Assembly: GCF_015351595.1 (NCBI RefSeq)
Contig: NZ_JADKPT010000004.1
Location: 248,001-312,000 of the forward strand
Length of the DNA: 64,000 nt
Source of the DNA: Flavobacterium sp. LC2016-12
Lineage (GTDB): Bacteria; Bacteroidota; Bacteroidia; Flavobacteriales; Flavobacteriaceae
Reading direction: 5' to 3'
Part shown: piece after piece, positions 1 through 7,720 of the stretch
Position numbering within the stretch: the first letter of the stretch is position 1
How the letters are laid out: every line of letters starts with the position of its first letter
The notes under the pieces: generated by a model
Told to the model about the DNA's origin: nothing
Databases searched by the model: none
Seen by the model: the letters and a program-made list of their open reading frames with translations, nothing else
Made by a program: the position numbers and the translations under genes

Positions 1-96
1 TAATAATATGATTAATGTTGATTTCATTCAGTTTTTTATAATGACTATCAATGTTCTTGCTACAACGCATTTGCGACTAAATTAAGCCTTTTGTTT
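1..96. repeat. Partial cassette-like intergenic repeat
   Basis: This is the downstream flank of the minus-strand lipoprotein gene. Read on the minus strand it contains GGCTTAATTTAGT followed by a CGTTGTAGCAA-like end. That matches the end of the repeat at 7017-7153 (GGCTTAATTTAGT ... CGTTGTTGGCAA). It is therefore probably another, truncated or diverged member of the repeat family that separates the genes between 5.2 and 8.7 kb. Confidence 0.45.
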
Positions 97-630
97 CTAA
101 TCAACATAACCTTCATAATCTATCTCTTTAAGGCTATAATTTTCAAATTTAAAAATGAATGCCGATGTTGCTTCTGAGTCTCCAACTTTTACCAAATTAG
201 AATTCAATTTTGTCTTTACTATTTTTTCAAAATCTTTTTTATTGATTCCAATTTTTATAGAATTTGCCAGTTCAAATTCTGAATTGAGAATTTTTGCTTC
301 AAATATCCATTCTTCACTTACCGCTTTGTATGATTTAATATTGATTTTATCAAATTTAAAAGTTTTAATTGTATCTATTACATTGTCTACATGTCTATTA
401 TTAACCAACTCTTTTTCAATTGTAAATTTTGGGCTTTTGACAAGCTCATTTAAATCAGTTTCCATTTTGGCTAATAAAGTATCGTTTGCAATGTACTGCT
501 CCTGAATGACTTCTTTTTCAATTTTCTTATCGGGATTTTTATGTTCCGAAGAATGTTTACTTTCTTTTGCTTTTTGACTGCAGGAAATTAATACTAATAA
601 AAATGCAAAAAATGGGAAGAGTTGCTTCAT
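97..630 (-). CDS. Hypothetical lipoprotein
   Basis: A 177-residue protein of unknown function. It starts with a lipoprotein signal (MKQLFPFFAFLLVLISC, lipobox LISC), so it should be lipid-anchored in the cell envelope. A lysine-rich linker follows (about residues 18-45), then a mixed alpha/beta region with no motif I recognise. It lies upstream of a cassette-like repeat (1-96) and downstream of another small minus-strand gene. The lipobox supports the first Met as start. Function cannot be assigned. Confidence 0.75.
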   Translation of the reverse strand: MKQLFPFFAFLLVLISCSQKAKESKHSSEHKNPDKKIEKEVIQEQYIANDTLLAKMETDLNELVKSPKFTIEKELVNNRHVDNVIDTIKTFKFDKINIKSYKAVSEEWIFEAKILNSEFELANSIKIGINKKDFEKIVKTKLNSNLVKVGDSEATSAFIFKFENYSLKEIDYEGYVD

Positions 631-703
631 AATTTATCTTATAATTATATTAGACCAAATTATATTTTTCTTTTTCTGCTGTTCTTTGAATCTATCTAGA
701 GTC

Positions 704-1198
704 TTATTTATTTTCCACACCAATTTGCTCAATTCTATTATCCGTCTCTTTAACGTCATACTTAACCAATAAAAAAGCTAAAATAATTCCTAAGACAATT
801 AAAAATGCGGAGTATTCTTTAAAAGGTTCCACACGCAAATATTCTGGAAGTAGCGGATTTTCACTTGGACTTCCTATTTTCGAAAGTAACAAACATAATC
901 CAATACTAAAAGTTACGATACAGCTTAATAATATCATTAAATCAACTTTTAATATTTCTGCTAAGCTATTTATTTTTCTTTTATAATTAATTAGTAATCC
1001 AATAAATGGTATTAACGATATAATAAAATAATCAAGAGTATTTGTGCCAACACCAAAAAAGTATCCTGTTTTGTTTTGTATAAATTTAGCAAGTCCAAAA
1101 ATAGAAGTTGGTCCTATTATAAAATTCAATATAGTGAATAACACAAATGATATTGCTATTGATATGCAAAGCTGATTTTTATTTAAACTGTTTAACAT
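704..1198 (-). CDS. Hypothetical integral membrane protein
   Basis: A 164-residue protein with about four predicted membrane helices, near residues 10-30, 57-70, 86-105 and 131-147. Short loops and a charged C-terminal tail (KYDVKETDNRIEQIG) follow. No family-defining motif was recognised. It sits between two lipoprotein genes on the same strand. The four could form a small envelope gene set, but there is no direct evidence of shared function. Confidence 0.65.
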   Translation of the reverse strand: MLNSLNKNQLCISIAISFVLFTILNFIIGPTSIFGLAKFIQNKTGYFFGVGTNTLDYFIISLIPFIGLLINYKRKINSLAEILKVDLMILLSCIVTFSIGLCLLLSKIGSPSENPLLPEYLRVEPFKEYSAFLIVLGIILAFLLVKYDVKETDNRIEQIGVENK

Positions 1199-1228
1199 CT
1201 ATGTTCTATATATTTGAAATAAAACCAA

Positions 1229-1597
1229 CTATCTTTGAAATCTAAATTTATACTGCTGTTTTAAAATGCCAATATGAATCTTGCCGTTCTCTTTTAAATG
1301 CGCAGTCAAAAGAATAAATTTTTCTTCGGGGTACTTTACATCATAAATAAAGACCGTATCTTTTACTTTAACCTGAAGCAGGTGTTTTCCATCACCAGAT
1401 GTTGACAAAGCAACTGTTTCATATGAAGGCAGCGCATTTGTTGCATTCAAGTTAATATCCTGAACTTTCTTTTTATCCAGAAGTATTTCAAGTTTTAATT
1501 TATCAAGTTTCATATTCGTTGGCTGTTCAAACGAGACAACATATTTTTTACAACCGAAAGCGCACAAAACAAGTAGTAGTATTAGAAGCTTTTTCAT
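1229..1597 (-). CDS. Small hypothetical lipoprotein
   Basis: A 122-residue protein with a clear lipoprotein signal (MKKLLILLLVLCAFGC; the Cys is residue 16). The mature part is beta-rich and reads like a small extracytoplasmic beta-sandwich, but no named family is recognised. It is the first of three consecutive minus-strand envelope genes (1597 down to 97). The start is supported by the signal peptide. Function is unknown. Confidence 0.7.
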   Translation of the reverse strand: MKKLLILLLVLCAFGCKKYVVSFEQPTNMKLDKLKLEILLDKKKVQDINLNATNALPSYETVALSTSGDGKHLLQVKVKDTVFIYDVKYPEEKFILLTAHLKENGKIHIGILKQQYKFRFQR

Positions 1598-1949
1598 GAA
1601 AAATGTTTTTAGTTAGAAGTGATCAAAATCTGTTGAATGTTTTATAAATATAAATAATTTTATTACAATTTAATTATCTGTAATAAAGCAAATTTTATCA
1701 TTTTTCATAGCATTTATTCGACAACAAAAAATTCATAAAAAATATGCGTTTTTGAGCAAAAAAAATCGCTATTTCCTTGATATTTATTAGGTTTAACGAA
1801 TTATTTTTCTTATCTTTATAGTATAAATAACAGATCATATATGCCAAAAAACAAACTATTTCAACGCCCAAATTCCTTCTTAAAAATTTATTCTTTTCTG
1901 CATTTTATTTTTCAAAATGCATCCTTTTTTTATTTAGAAACTTTGCTTT
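1598..1949. other. Intergenic region, no gene found
   Basis: A 352-bp AT-rich gap between two minus-strand genes. A short plus-strand open frame begins near 1841, after a TATCTTTA box, but it runs into the 3' end of the neighbouring gene and shows no recognisable domain. I see no convincing gene, RNA or repeat here. Confidence 0.5.
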
Positions 1950-2582
1950 CTAATCTTTTTTCTGCACAAAATATAAAAGCGCAGAAGACATCAGAGCAAC
2001 CGCTCCAATTCCTATCGTAATTATTTTTCGTGGATATATTTTCTGACCTATTTTTTTAGAAAATGTAGTTGCAAAATCAAACCAAAGATTTCCTTTTTTA
2101 GGTTGCTCTTTTGACTCTTCATGTTCCTTTTTCACTAAACACTCTACGCCTATGACTTCTTTCTCTATTTCAACACTTGCATTAGCTTTATTCGCAATCT
2201 CAATTTGTTTTGCTTCTTCAATTCTACATTTTTCATTAAATTTTTTAAAAGGTCGCGGTTGAAAATCGACCATAACTGCTGCGAGATTTATTGCATCAAT
2301 ATTTGATGGATCTGTTTCGCCTTTAAAGAAAGTTTCAATAGGCCTGAACTTGTCTTTTTGTTCCTTAAACTTATTTTTTTTTGTGTGATCAAAATCTAAA
2401 CAAAATAAATTTCTAAAAACATTTAAATCCTCTTTCGTTGGGTTATTCTCGAAAATAAGCCAGCATAAATCGCGGAGTTTTCCGCGAGACGGGTTATATA
2501 AAAAATCAAAATGTTCTGCTTCTTTTTCTATCTCGTATTTAATTTTAATCGCTTTTTTATATTCTTCTAATGTATGATGCAT
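1950..2582 (-). CDS. Hypothetical tail-anchored protein
   Basis: The protein has 210 residues if it starts at MHHTLEEYKK, the start chosen here. A longer frame reaches 2657, but its first 25 residues fall in a sequence that is directly repeated at 2902-3091, including the ATGCAT start context, so that part looks like leader. The N-terminal two thirds is charged and helical with conserved-looking aromatic residues. A single hydrophobic helix near the C-terminus (IITIGIGAVALMSSALLYFV) ends in a short basic tail, which suggests a tail-anchored membrane protein. No family recognised. Confidence 0.6.
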   Translation of the reverse strand: MHHTLEEYKKAIKIKYEIEKEAEHFDFLYNPSRGKLRDLCWLIFENNPTKEDLNVFRNLFCLDFDHTKKNKFKEQKDKFRPIETFFKGETDPSNIDAINLAAVMVDFQPRPFKKFNEKCRIEEAKQIEIANKANASVEIEKEVIGVECLVKKEHEESKEQPKKGNLWFDFATTFSKKIGQKIYPRKIITIGIGAVALMSSALLYFVQKKD

Positions 2583-2760
2583 GGTATTTTTTAAGATTTT
2601 TTGGAATCTCAGAAAAACGTAACAATTCTGATAATCCTCTATAAACAAAGACTTCAAGGCGCCCTTATTTTTCCATAGAAATTAGTTCACGTTTTATGTA
2701 CTGATTAAAACAAATATATAAAACTAGTTCAAATTAAAAATGTGGAAAACCGTAAGCGAG
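2579..2760. repeat. Direct repeat, copy 1 (gene leader)
   Basis: About 180 bp that recurs in the same orientation at 2902-3091. Shared words include GGAATCTCAG, TATAAACAAAG, AGAAATTAGTTCA, AAACTAGTTCAAATTAA and TGTGGAAAAC. This copy covers the start codon and upstream leader of the minus-strand gene ending at 1950. Confidence 0.75.
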
Positions 2761-2901
2761 TTGATTTCTTCAAAACGCCATTTTTTTATCTTTTTTTTAA
2801 TAATCCCAGACAACCTTTTTAGTGTTTTTTATCTCTATTAAATAAAGGTCAAGTTTGGTTTTACATTCACATAACATGTTCTAACAAACCTAAATTAGTA
2901 T

Positions 2902-3091
2902 GCATTGTATTTTGTTTTTTAGGAATTCGCGGGAATCTCAGGAAAACGCGGGAATTCTGGGAATCCCTTATAAACAAAGGGCCAAAAGCGCCTTTTCTTT
3001 GCATCAGAAATTAGTTCAAGTTTTGTCTGCAGATTAAAACAAAAATTTAAAACTAGTTCAAATTAACATTGTGGAAAACAGTAAGACCGAG
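2902..3091. repeat. Direct repeat, copy 2 (orphan leader)
   Basis: Second copy of the 2579-2760 sequence. On the minus strand it also keeps an ATGCAT start context, but the frame stops after about 12 codons. It looks like the leader of a lost or decayed gene duplicate. Within it, GCGGGAATCTC and GCGGGAATTCT form short internal repeats. Confidence 0.7.
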
Positions 3092-3143
3092 TTTATTCGG
3101 GAAGTATAAATAACGTCTTACAGTTCTACACCGTTTACTTCCC
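3081..3143 (+). promoter_or_regulatory. Interleaved hairpin arms in leader RNA
   Basis: Two inverted repeats overlap in the order 1-2-1'-2': GTAAGAC (3081-3087) with GTCTTAC (3115-3121), and GGGAAGTA (3099-3106) with TACTTCCC (3136-3143). In RNA these would be mutually exclusive or form a pseudoknot. The region lies about 85 bp upstream of the small proline-rich lipoprotein gene. A regulatory role is inferred only. Confidence 0.35.
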
Positions 3144-3226
3144 AAAATCAATTTGGTGTCGCCATTAACAAGCGCCGGAATACTCCGGACGGCCATACCT
3201 ATGTCTAATTTCTAAATTAAATTAAA

Positions 3227-3424
3227 ATGAAAAAACTAATACTTTTAAGCGCTTTCGCTTTACTATTTACTATATTTTCTTGTACTCCGGATGAGATTGA
3301 AACTCAACCTAAAAAGAAAATCGAAAAGATTACTACTCCTATCCAGGCTGGTAGCCCTGATCCTGATGGTCCTGGTGACGGTACTCCGCCCCCACCAACT
3401 CCACCAATTCCAACGAAACCATAA
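3227..3424 (+). CDS. Small proline-rich lipoprotein
   Basis: A 65-residue protein with a clear lipoprotein signal (MKKLILLSAFALLFTIFSC, Cys 19). The mature part of about 47 residues is unstructured: charged (QPKKKIEK), then GSPDPDGPGDG and a proline-rich tail (PPPPTPPIPTKP). No known domain. It sits 70 bp upstream of a TPR-containing sensor histidine kinase on the same strand and follows a structured-looking leader. It could be an envelope-exposed ligand, spacer or signal for that kinase, but this is context only. Confidence 0.65.
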   Translation: MKKLILLSAFALLFTIFSCTPDEIETQPKKKIEKITTPIQAGSPDPDGPGDGTPPPPTPPIPTKP

Positions 3425-3494
3425 AAGATTAAGATCAATAAATATATATTTTTAGTATTTAATTAATTACTATTTTCGGGGAAAGTAAATTTAT

Positions 3495-5204
3495 ATGTTA
3501 CGGTCCCCGTTTTTTTATTTCATTATACTTCTTTTTCTTTTTTCCTGTCAGGAAAAAAAGACCATTACTACTAATTTAGAATCCATACAAAAAGAAGCAG
3601 GGAGCTTACGAGATCAGGGAATCACAAACTATGGAAAACAAAATTTTAACGTTGCTTTTTATGAGTTTAACAAATCCAAAATATTATTTGAAACATTAAA
3701 AGACAGCACCAATATCGGCTATATACTTATTCAAATGGCCTCTATTCAGCAAGTCAATGGAGACTATTACGGAAGTAAGGAGACCGTGACTGAAGCATTA
3801 ACTTATTTTAAAAAAAATAGCGTTTATACCGCTTACATTTATAATATACTTGGTATTGCTGACAAAGAGCTTTCTCTTTATAGTGATGCCATTTTTTACT
3901 ATAAAGAGTCTGCAAAAGAATACACCGATTCTATCGAAAAACAAATCCCTCTAAGTAATCTGGCACCAATTTATATTCAGCAAAAAAAATACAATAAGGC
4001 CATTACACTTCTTGAATCAATTTTAGGCAAGAAACTTTTGGAAGATGAAGCCGGAGCATCTACTAAAGCCCGAATACAAGACAATTTAGGTTATGCCTAT
4101 TTTAAAAACGGAATGAATGAAAAAGGATTCTTTTTAATGAGTGAAGCCCTCCAGACAAGAAACGAAATGAAGGATACTTATGGCAGTATTGAAAGTTATT
4201 TACACCTGGCTGATTACTTTTCCAAAAAAGACATTCAAAAATCAGATGAAAATGCTTTTACGGCTTACAATATTGCTACAAAACTAAATAGTGTTGATGA
4301 AAGATTGGAAGCGCTCCAAATTATAATTTCAAATAATCACAGCGCGCATCACAGCAAATACGTGCAAAAGTATTTTACACTAAACGATAGCATCATTAAG
4401 GTTAGAAATAATTTTAAAAATAAATTTGCAAAAATCAAATACGATGCTAAAATAGAAAAAGATGAAAACGTAAAACTTCGTTTAGAAAAAGCAGAAAATC
4501 TATTATCACTTCAGAAAGAAAAATACCTGCGAATTGTATTTGTAATTGCTTTTATCTTTTTAGTCATTTTAATAGCCATTTTAATTCGCTATTATAAAAA
4601 TAAAAACAAGGCTATAGAATTTAAAACTTCATATAACACCGAAACCCGAATTGCGAAAAAAATCCACGACGAACTAGCAAACGATGTCTATCATGTTATT
4701 GCTTTTGCCGAATCTCAGTCCTTATCAACGGAAAGTACCAAAGAGAATTTACTCCAGAAATTAGATGATATTTACGGACGCGTGAGAGGAATTTCGAAAG
4801 AAAACAATAGAATTGAGACAGGAATCGACTTTACCAAGAGCATGAAGGAAATGCTTTCGACTTATAATACAACTGAAAGAAACATTATTGTCAATAATTT
4901 AGAAGATATCAACTGGGAAATTATCGATGATACTAAAAAGATTACCATTAGTCGCATTTTACAGGAATTAATGGTGAATATGAAGAAACACAGTAAGGCA
5001 AGTCTAGTTCTAATAAAATTTGAAAATGACCCCAAATCTATTTTGATACAGTATACTGATAATGGTATAGGATGCGAAAAAACGAAGATGATAAAAAATG
5101 GTCTCCTAAACATGGAAAGCCGTATTCAGGCTGTTAAAGGAACTATTGATTTTGATACAGAACCTGAAAAAGGGTTTAAGGTCAAAATATCGATGCCGAA
5201 ATAA
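3495..5204 (+). CDS. TPR-containing sensor histidine kinase
   Basis: A 569-residue two-component sensor. The N-terminal signal (MLRSPFFYFIILLFLFSC) has a lipobox-like Cys. Tetratricopeptide-like helical repeats span about residues 30-300. A membrane helix follows near 346-366 (IVFVIAFIFLVILIAILI). The cytoplasmic part has an H-box (AKKIHDELANDV, the His being the predicted phosphoacceptor) and a GHKL ATPase domain with an N-box (QELMVNMKKHSKA), DNGIG and NGLLNMESR motifs. This matches the NarX/DegS-like class, which usually pairs with LuxR-type regulators. No response regulator is adjacent, so the kinase is an orphan in this window. It probably shares a transcript with the small lipoprotein upstream. 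Confidence 0.85.
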   Translation: MLRSPFFYFIILLFLFSCQEKKTITTNLESIQKEAGSLRDQGITNYGKQNFNVAFYEFNKSKILFETLKDSTNIGYILIQMASIQQVNGDYYGSKETVTEALTYFKKNSVYTAYIYNILGIADKELSLYSDAIFYYKESAKEYTDSIEKQIPLSNLAPIYIQQKKYNKAITLLESILGKKLLEDEAGASTKARIQDNLGYAYFKNGMNEKGFFLMSEALQTRNEMKDTYGSIESYLHLADYFSKKDIQKSDENAFTAYNIATKLNSVDERLEALQIIISNNHSAHHSKYVQKYFTLNDSIIKVRNNFKNKFAKIKYDAKIEKDENVKLRLEKAENLLSLQKEKYLRIVFVIAFIFLVILIAILIRYYKNKNKAIEFKTSYNTETRIAKKIHDELANDVYHVIAFAESQSLSTESTKENLLQKLDDIYGRVRGISKENNRIETGIDFTKSMKEMLSTYNTTERNIIVNNLEDINWEIIDDTKKITISRILQELMVNMKKHSKASLVLIKFENDPKSILIQYTDNGIGCEKTKMIKNGLLNMESRIQAVKGTIDFDTEPEKGFKVKISMPK

Positions 5205-5282
5205 AGTGAAATTCCAATATTTAAATTCTAAATTTTAAATTCCAAACCCCAAATTCTATACTCTATATTCTATACTTTATAA

Positions 5283-6056
5283 CTAAAAACAATTATCATT
5301 TGTATCCTGATAAAGCATTACTTTATCATAAATGACTTTTACTTGAGTATCACCAAAGCCATAAATACTTTCCCTATTACAGAACTCTTTAAACACTTTA
5401 TGAAAGTCAGTTGAAACATTTTTTATAATGTCTTCAATAACTTTTTCGGGTCTTCCTTTTGAGCCAACTTTTGGGAAACGTTCAATATGAGCCTTTACTA
5501 CTTCCTGCAAATATGGAAAAGCAAAAGATTGATTTTTTGCTAGGTAAATTAATTGTTCAAAGTTATTGTCTTTATAGGCAGTCCATAATTCTTGTCCTAA
5601 TTGTAAGTCGGCATAACTTAAAAGAACTCTATCAGCAAAGCAAGCCTGAAGCTGACTTAAATTAGCTGGTCCAAATCCATTCCAAAAATACTTATTGTTC
5701 CTGTCTAAATAGGAAGTGTGAACGGCATACACTTTTCTCTTTACTGGCAAACTATTGATCACTGAAATAATAAACCACATGTTTACCTGGCAGAATAGGT
5801 CATACTCAAACCAAAGGTTGAATTCGGAATCGCCGCGCACATTCATTATTTTTTCAAATTCATTTACAACCTTGTCGTGATACTCAGCTTCTGTAACTTC
5901 CAAATACTTTGCTCTTGAATGCCAAAAGTTTTGCAAATCATTGCCTGATAAATCTCCGTCAATAAGTGCTTCTCTAACAACGATTATATCTCCTTCAATT
6001 TTAGTCTCAGGAAAACTGTAAGCAAGAGAATCACCATTTAAAATATTATAAATCAT
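5283..6056 (-). CDS. DUF1835-like protein
   Basis: A 257-residue cytoplasmic protein. The N-terminus (NILNGDSLAYSF ... VVREALIDGDL) matches the start of DUF1835-family proteins, whose biochemical role is not established. A conserved-looking WFEYDLFCQVN motif lies near residue 105 and a helical C-terminal half contains GRPEKVIEDII. It is the last gene of a minus-strand run whose members are separated by related repeats (6057-6215, 7017-7153, 7571-7720). No signal peptide or membrane helix is visible. Confidence 0.65.
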   Translation of the reverse strand: MIYNILNGDSLAYSFPETKIEGDIIVVREALIDGDLSGNDLQNFWHSRAKYLEVTEAEYHDKVVNEFEKIMNVRGDSEFNLWFEYDLFCQVNMWFIISVINSLPVKRKVYAVHTSYLDRNNKYFWNGFGPANLSQLQACFADRVLLSYADLQLGQELWTAYKDNNFEQLIYLAKNQSFAFPYLQEVVKAHIERFPKVGSKGRPEKVIEDIIKNVSTDFHKVFKEFCNRESIYGFGDTQVKVIYDKVMLYQDTNDNCF

Positions 6057-6215
6057 GTTTGTGATGTTTTTTTCGCTTTACCTCTAAGGTTCTGTATACC
6101 GCAGTGGGTTGGGTATCAAAGTATGCCCATTCTTCGGATTTGCCAAATCTTCCAAATACAAAACCAACTTTCCATTTAGCCTATTGCTCAAATCCGTTGT
6201 AGTAGTTGGTGGCCG
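6057..6215 (-). repeat. Cassette-like intergenic repeat
   Basis: On the minus strand this begins at the stop of the upstream gene with GCCACCAACTACTACAACGG and ends near ACTGCGGTATACAGAACC. A block at 6126-6178 is nearly identical to 7085-7138 (24 identical bases starting CCCATTCTTCGG, then ACAAAACCAACTTTCCATTT). The CCAAC-type start and the position just after each stop codon resemble integron attC-like spacers, but this is unproven. Confidence 0.6.
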
Positions 6216-7016
6216 CTATTCTTTAAATTCTGAATTGTTAATAATATCAATTACTGGGTCGTAGCTTTGAATCAATCCTCTTAATTGTTCAATATTAGTT
6301 ATTGTTATGTTTTTATCCCATAACCACTTGGTAATTACAATTTTATTTCCTTCCAATATAAAGTCTTTCATAGCTAATATCTGCCCAACTCCTGTATCGT
6401 ATCCACTTGCAATTTGATAACTGTTAAGTGCATCTTTAATTTTTTGTGAATCAATAATATTATTATTGATAAGCTCATTTCTAAATTCTATTCGTGATTT
6501 TTCTATCCATGAAAATGATTTAAAGGTGAAATTTGAAATTATTGTTTCATAATCAGAAATTTTTTTCATTTTTGAATTTTCAATATTTTTAGTATCATAA
6601 TTTAAATACAGAGTATCTATTTTTTTGCTTAACTCAATATTTTGATTATAAAATCTAGCAATAATAATATCAGTTTTATTACTATTGCCACAATAAAGAA
6701 TTTTTATTCTATTCTCTAAACCTACATCAAACTGACAAACATCTTTTTCAACACCATTTTTTAAGAAATTATCATTGGTATATTTTGAAATTATTCCTCT
6801 TTGATATGCTCTTTCCCAAACATTGTTTCTCTTTATTTCAGTTAGTGACTTATCTATACTAAATAATATAATTTCAGAGTTTTTATCTTGTCTGTAAATA
6901 TTTAAACTGTCAACATATTTATATTTATTAGATGTCAAAAAAGTTTTATATTGTCCAAACGAAATAAGATTTTTTAAAAGTACAAGTAAAATTATTATTG
7001 TTTTTTTTAACTTCAT
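6216..7016 (-). CDS. Hypothetical secreted protein
   Basis: A 266-residue protein starting with a secretion signal (MKLKKTIIILLVLLKNLISFGQ), so it is probably periplasmic. The rest is charged and mixed alpha/beta, rich in Asn, Ile and Lys, with no motif I can assign. It is one of four unrelated minus-strand genes each flanked by a member of the same repeat family. Its AT content is visibly high even for this window, which would fit acquired accessory DNA. Confidence 0.65.
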   Translation of the reverse strand: MKLKKTIIILLVLLKNLISFGQYKTFLTSNKYKYVDSLNIYRQDKNSEIILFSIDKSLTEIKRNNVWERAYQRGIISKYTNDNFLKNGVEKDVCQFDVGLENRIKILYCGNSNKTDIIIARFYNQNIELSKKIDTLYLNYDTKNIENSKMKKISDYETIISNFTFKSFSWIEKSRIEFRNELINNNIIDSQKIKDALNSYQIASGYDTGVGQILAMKDFILEGNKIVITKWLWDKNITITNIEQLRGLIQSYDPVIDIINNSEFKE

Positions 7017-7153
7017 TTTCTACAATACATTTTTTATAATTGCCAACAACGTCCTGGGACTACCGGGTTTGGTACTAAATTAAGCCCATTCTTCGGATTT
7101 GCCAAATCACTACAAGTACAAAACCAACTTTCCATTTACCAAAATCGGTTGTA
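7017..7153 (-). repeat. Cassette-like intergenic repeat
   Basis: It lies directly after the stop codon of the 7154-7570 gene (minus strand) and shares the long block 7085-7138 with 6126-6178. Its ends on the minus strand are CCAAC-TAATACAACC and GACGTTGTTGGCA, so the CCAAC/GTTGG termini are complementary. It is a member of the family also seen at 6057-6215 and 7571-7720, and in part at 1-96. Confidence 0.6.
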
Positions 7154-7570
7154 TTAGTTGGTTTCACTCGTTTTTTTGTCAATAATATATTCCGATTCAA
7201 CTTCAACCTTATCTTTTTCAGTCTGTTTGATTTTTAAACTTAGTATATATTTTCCACTTTCAATCTTATTATTTCCGATATCGTCGATTGGAAAACAAAT
7301 TTGATGAGCCCAAAAATTTTCTCTAAACAGTTTCTTTTTGAACACTGTTAAATCATAACAATTGTCTTCCCATAATCCTTTAATTTTCTTTATTTCGCTG
7401 TAACTTTTTGGCTCAATATTTTTGAATTCTGTTTCCTGACCATTATACTTCAATTTTAGTTTTTCTATTTTGAATTTACTATTATTATAAATTCTTAACT
7501 CAAGATTTTCTTCTAATTTATTTGAGCTAATAAAGAAAAAACAGAAGAGAATAATAAGTATATTTTTCAT
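7154..7570 (-). CDS. Hypothetical exported protein
   Basis: A 138-residue protein with a hydrophobic N-terminal segment (MKNILIILFCFFFISS) that could be a signal peptide or an anchor. The mature region is Lys/Glu-rich, with predicted strands and two Cys (GLWEDNCYDL, HQICFPID) that could form a disulfide. No family recognised. It is flanked on both sides by cassette-like repeats on the same strand. Confidence 0.55.
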   Translation of the reverse strand: MKNILIILFCFFFISSNKLEENLELRIYNNSKFKIEKLKLKYNGQETEFKNIEPKSYSEIKKIKGLWEDNCYDLTVFKKKLFRENFWAHQICFPIDDIGNNKIESGKYILSLKIKQTEKDKVEVESEYIIDKKTSETN

Positions 7571-7720
7571 TGGAGCAGTTTTAAAAATGAGTGATAACGT
7601 TCTGGCAATTGGTGAGATTGAGGAAAAAAGATGAGAGATTTTTCAGTTAAACACAATTTTCCAAATAAAAAACCAAATTTATATTAATTTGATTGCCTAA
7701 ACCTGTTGTGCCAGTAATTT
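7571..7720 (-). repeat. Cassette-like intergenic repeat
   Basis: It follows the stop codon of the 7721-8692 gene on the minus strand. It opens with ACTGGCACAACAGG and closes with TTGCCAGAACGTTATC, so the CTGGCA and TGCCAG termini are exact inverted repeats. It is more diverged in the middle than the copies at 6057-6215 and 7017-7153, but has the same placement and general form. Confidence 0.5.

Noticed and set aside
1841..2020. Short plus-strand ORF starting ATGCCAAAAAACAAACT after a TATCTTTA box
   Set aside because: It overlaps the 3' end of the minus-strand gene, has no signal, domain or sensible composition, and the box misses the final G of the consensus.
3227..3424. Possible ribosomally made antimicrobial peptide precursor
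   Set aside because: It has a lipoprotein signal and a plain proline-rich tail, with no modification or transport genes nearby; lipoprotein is the supported call.
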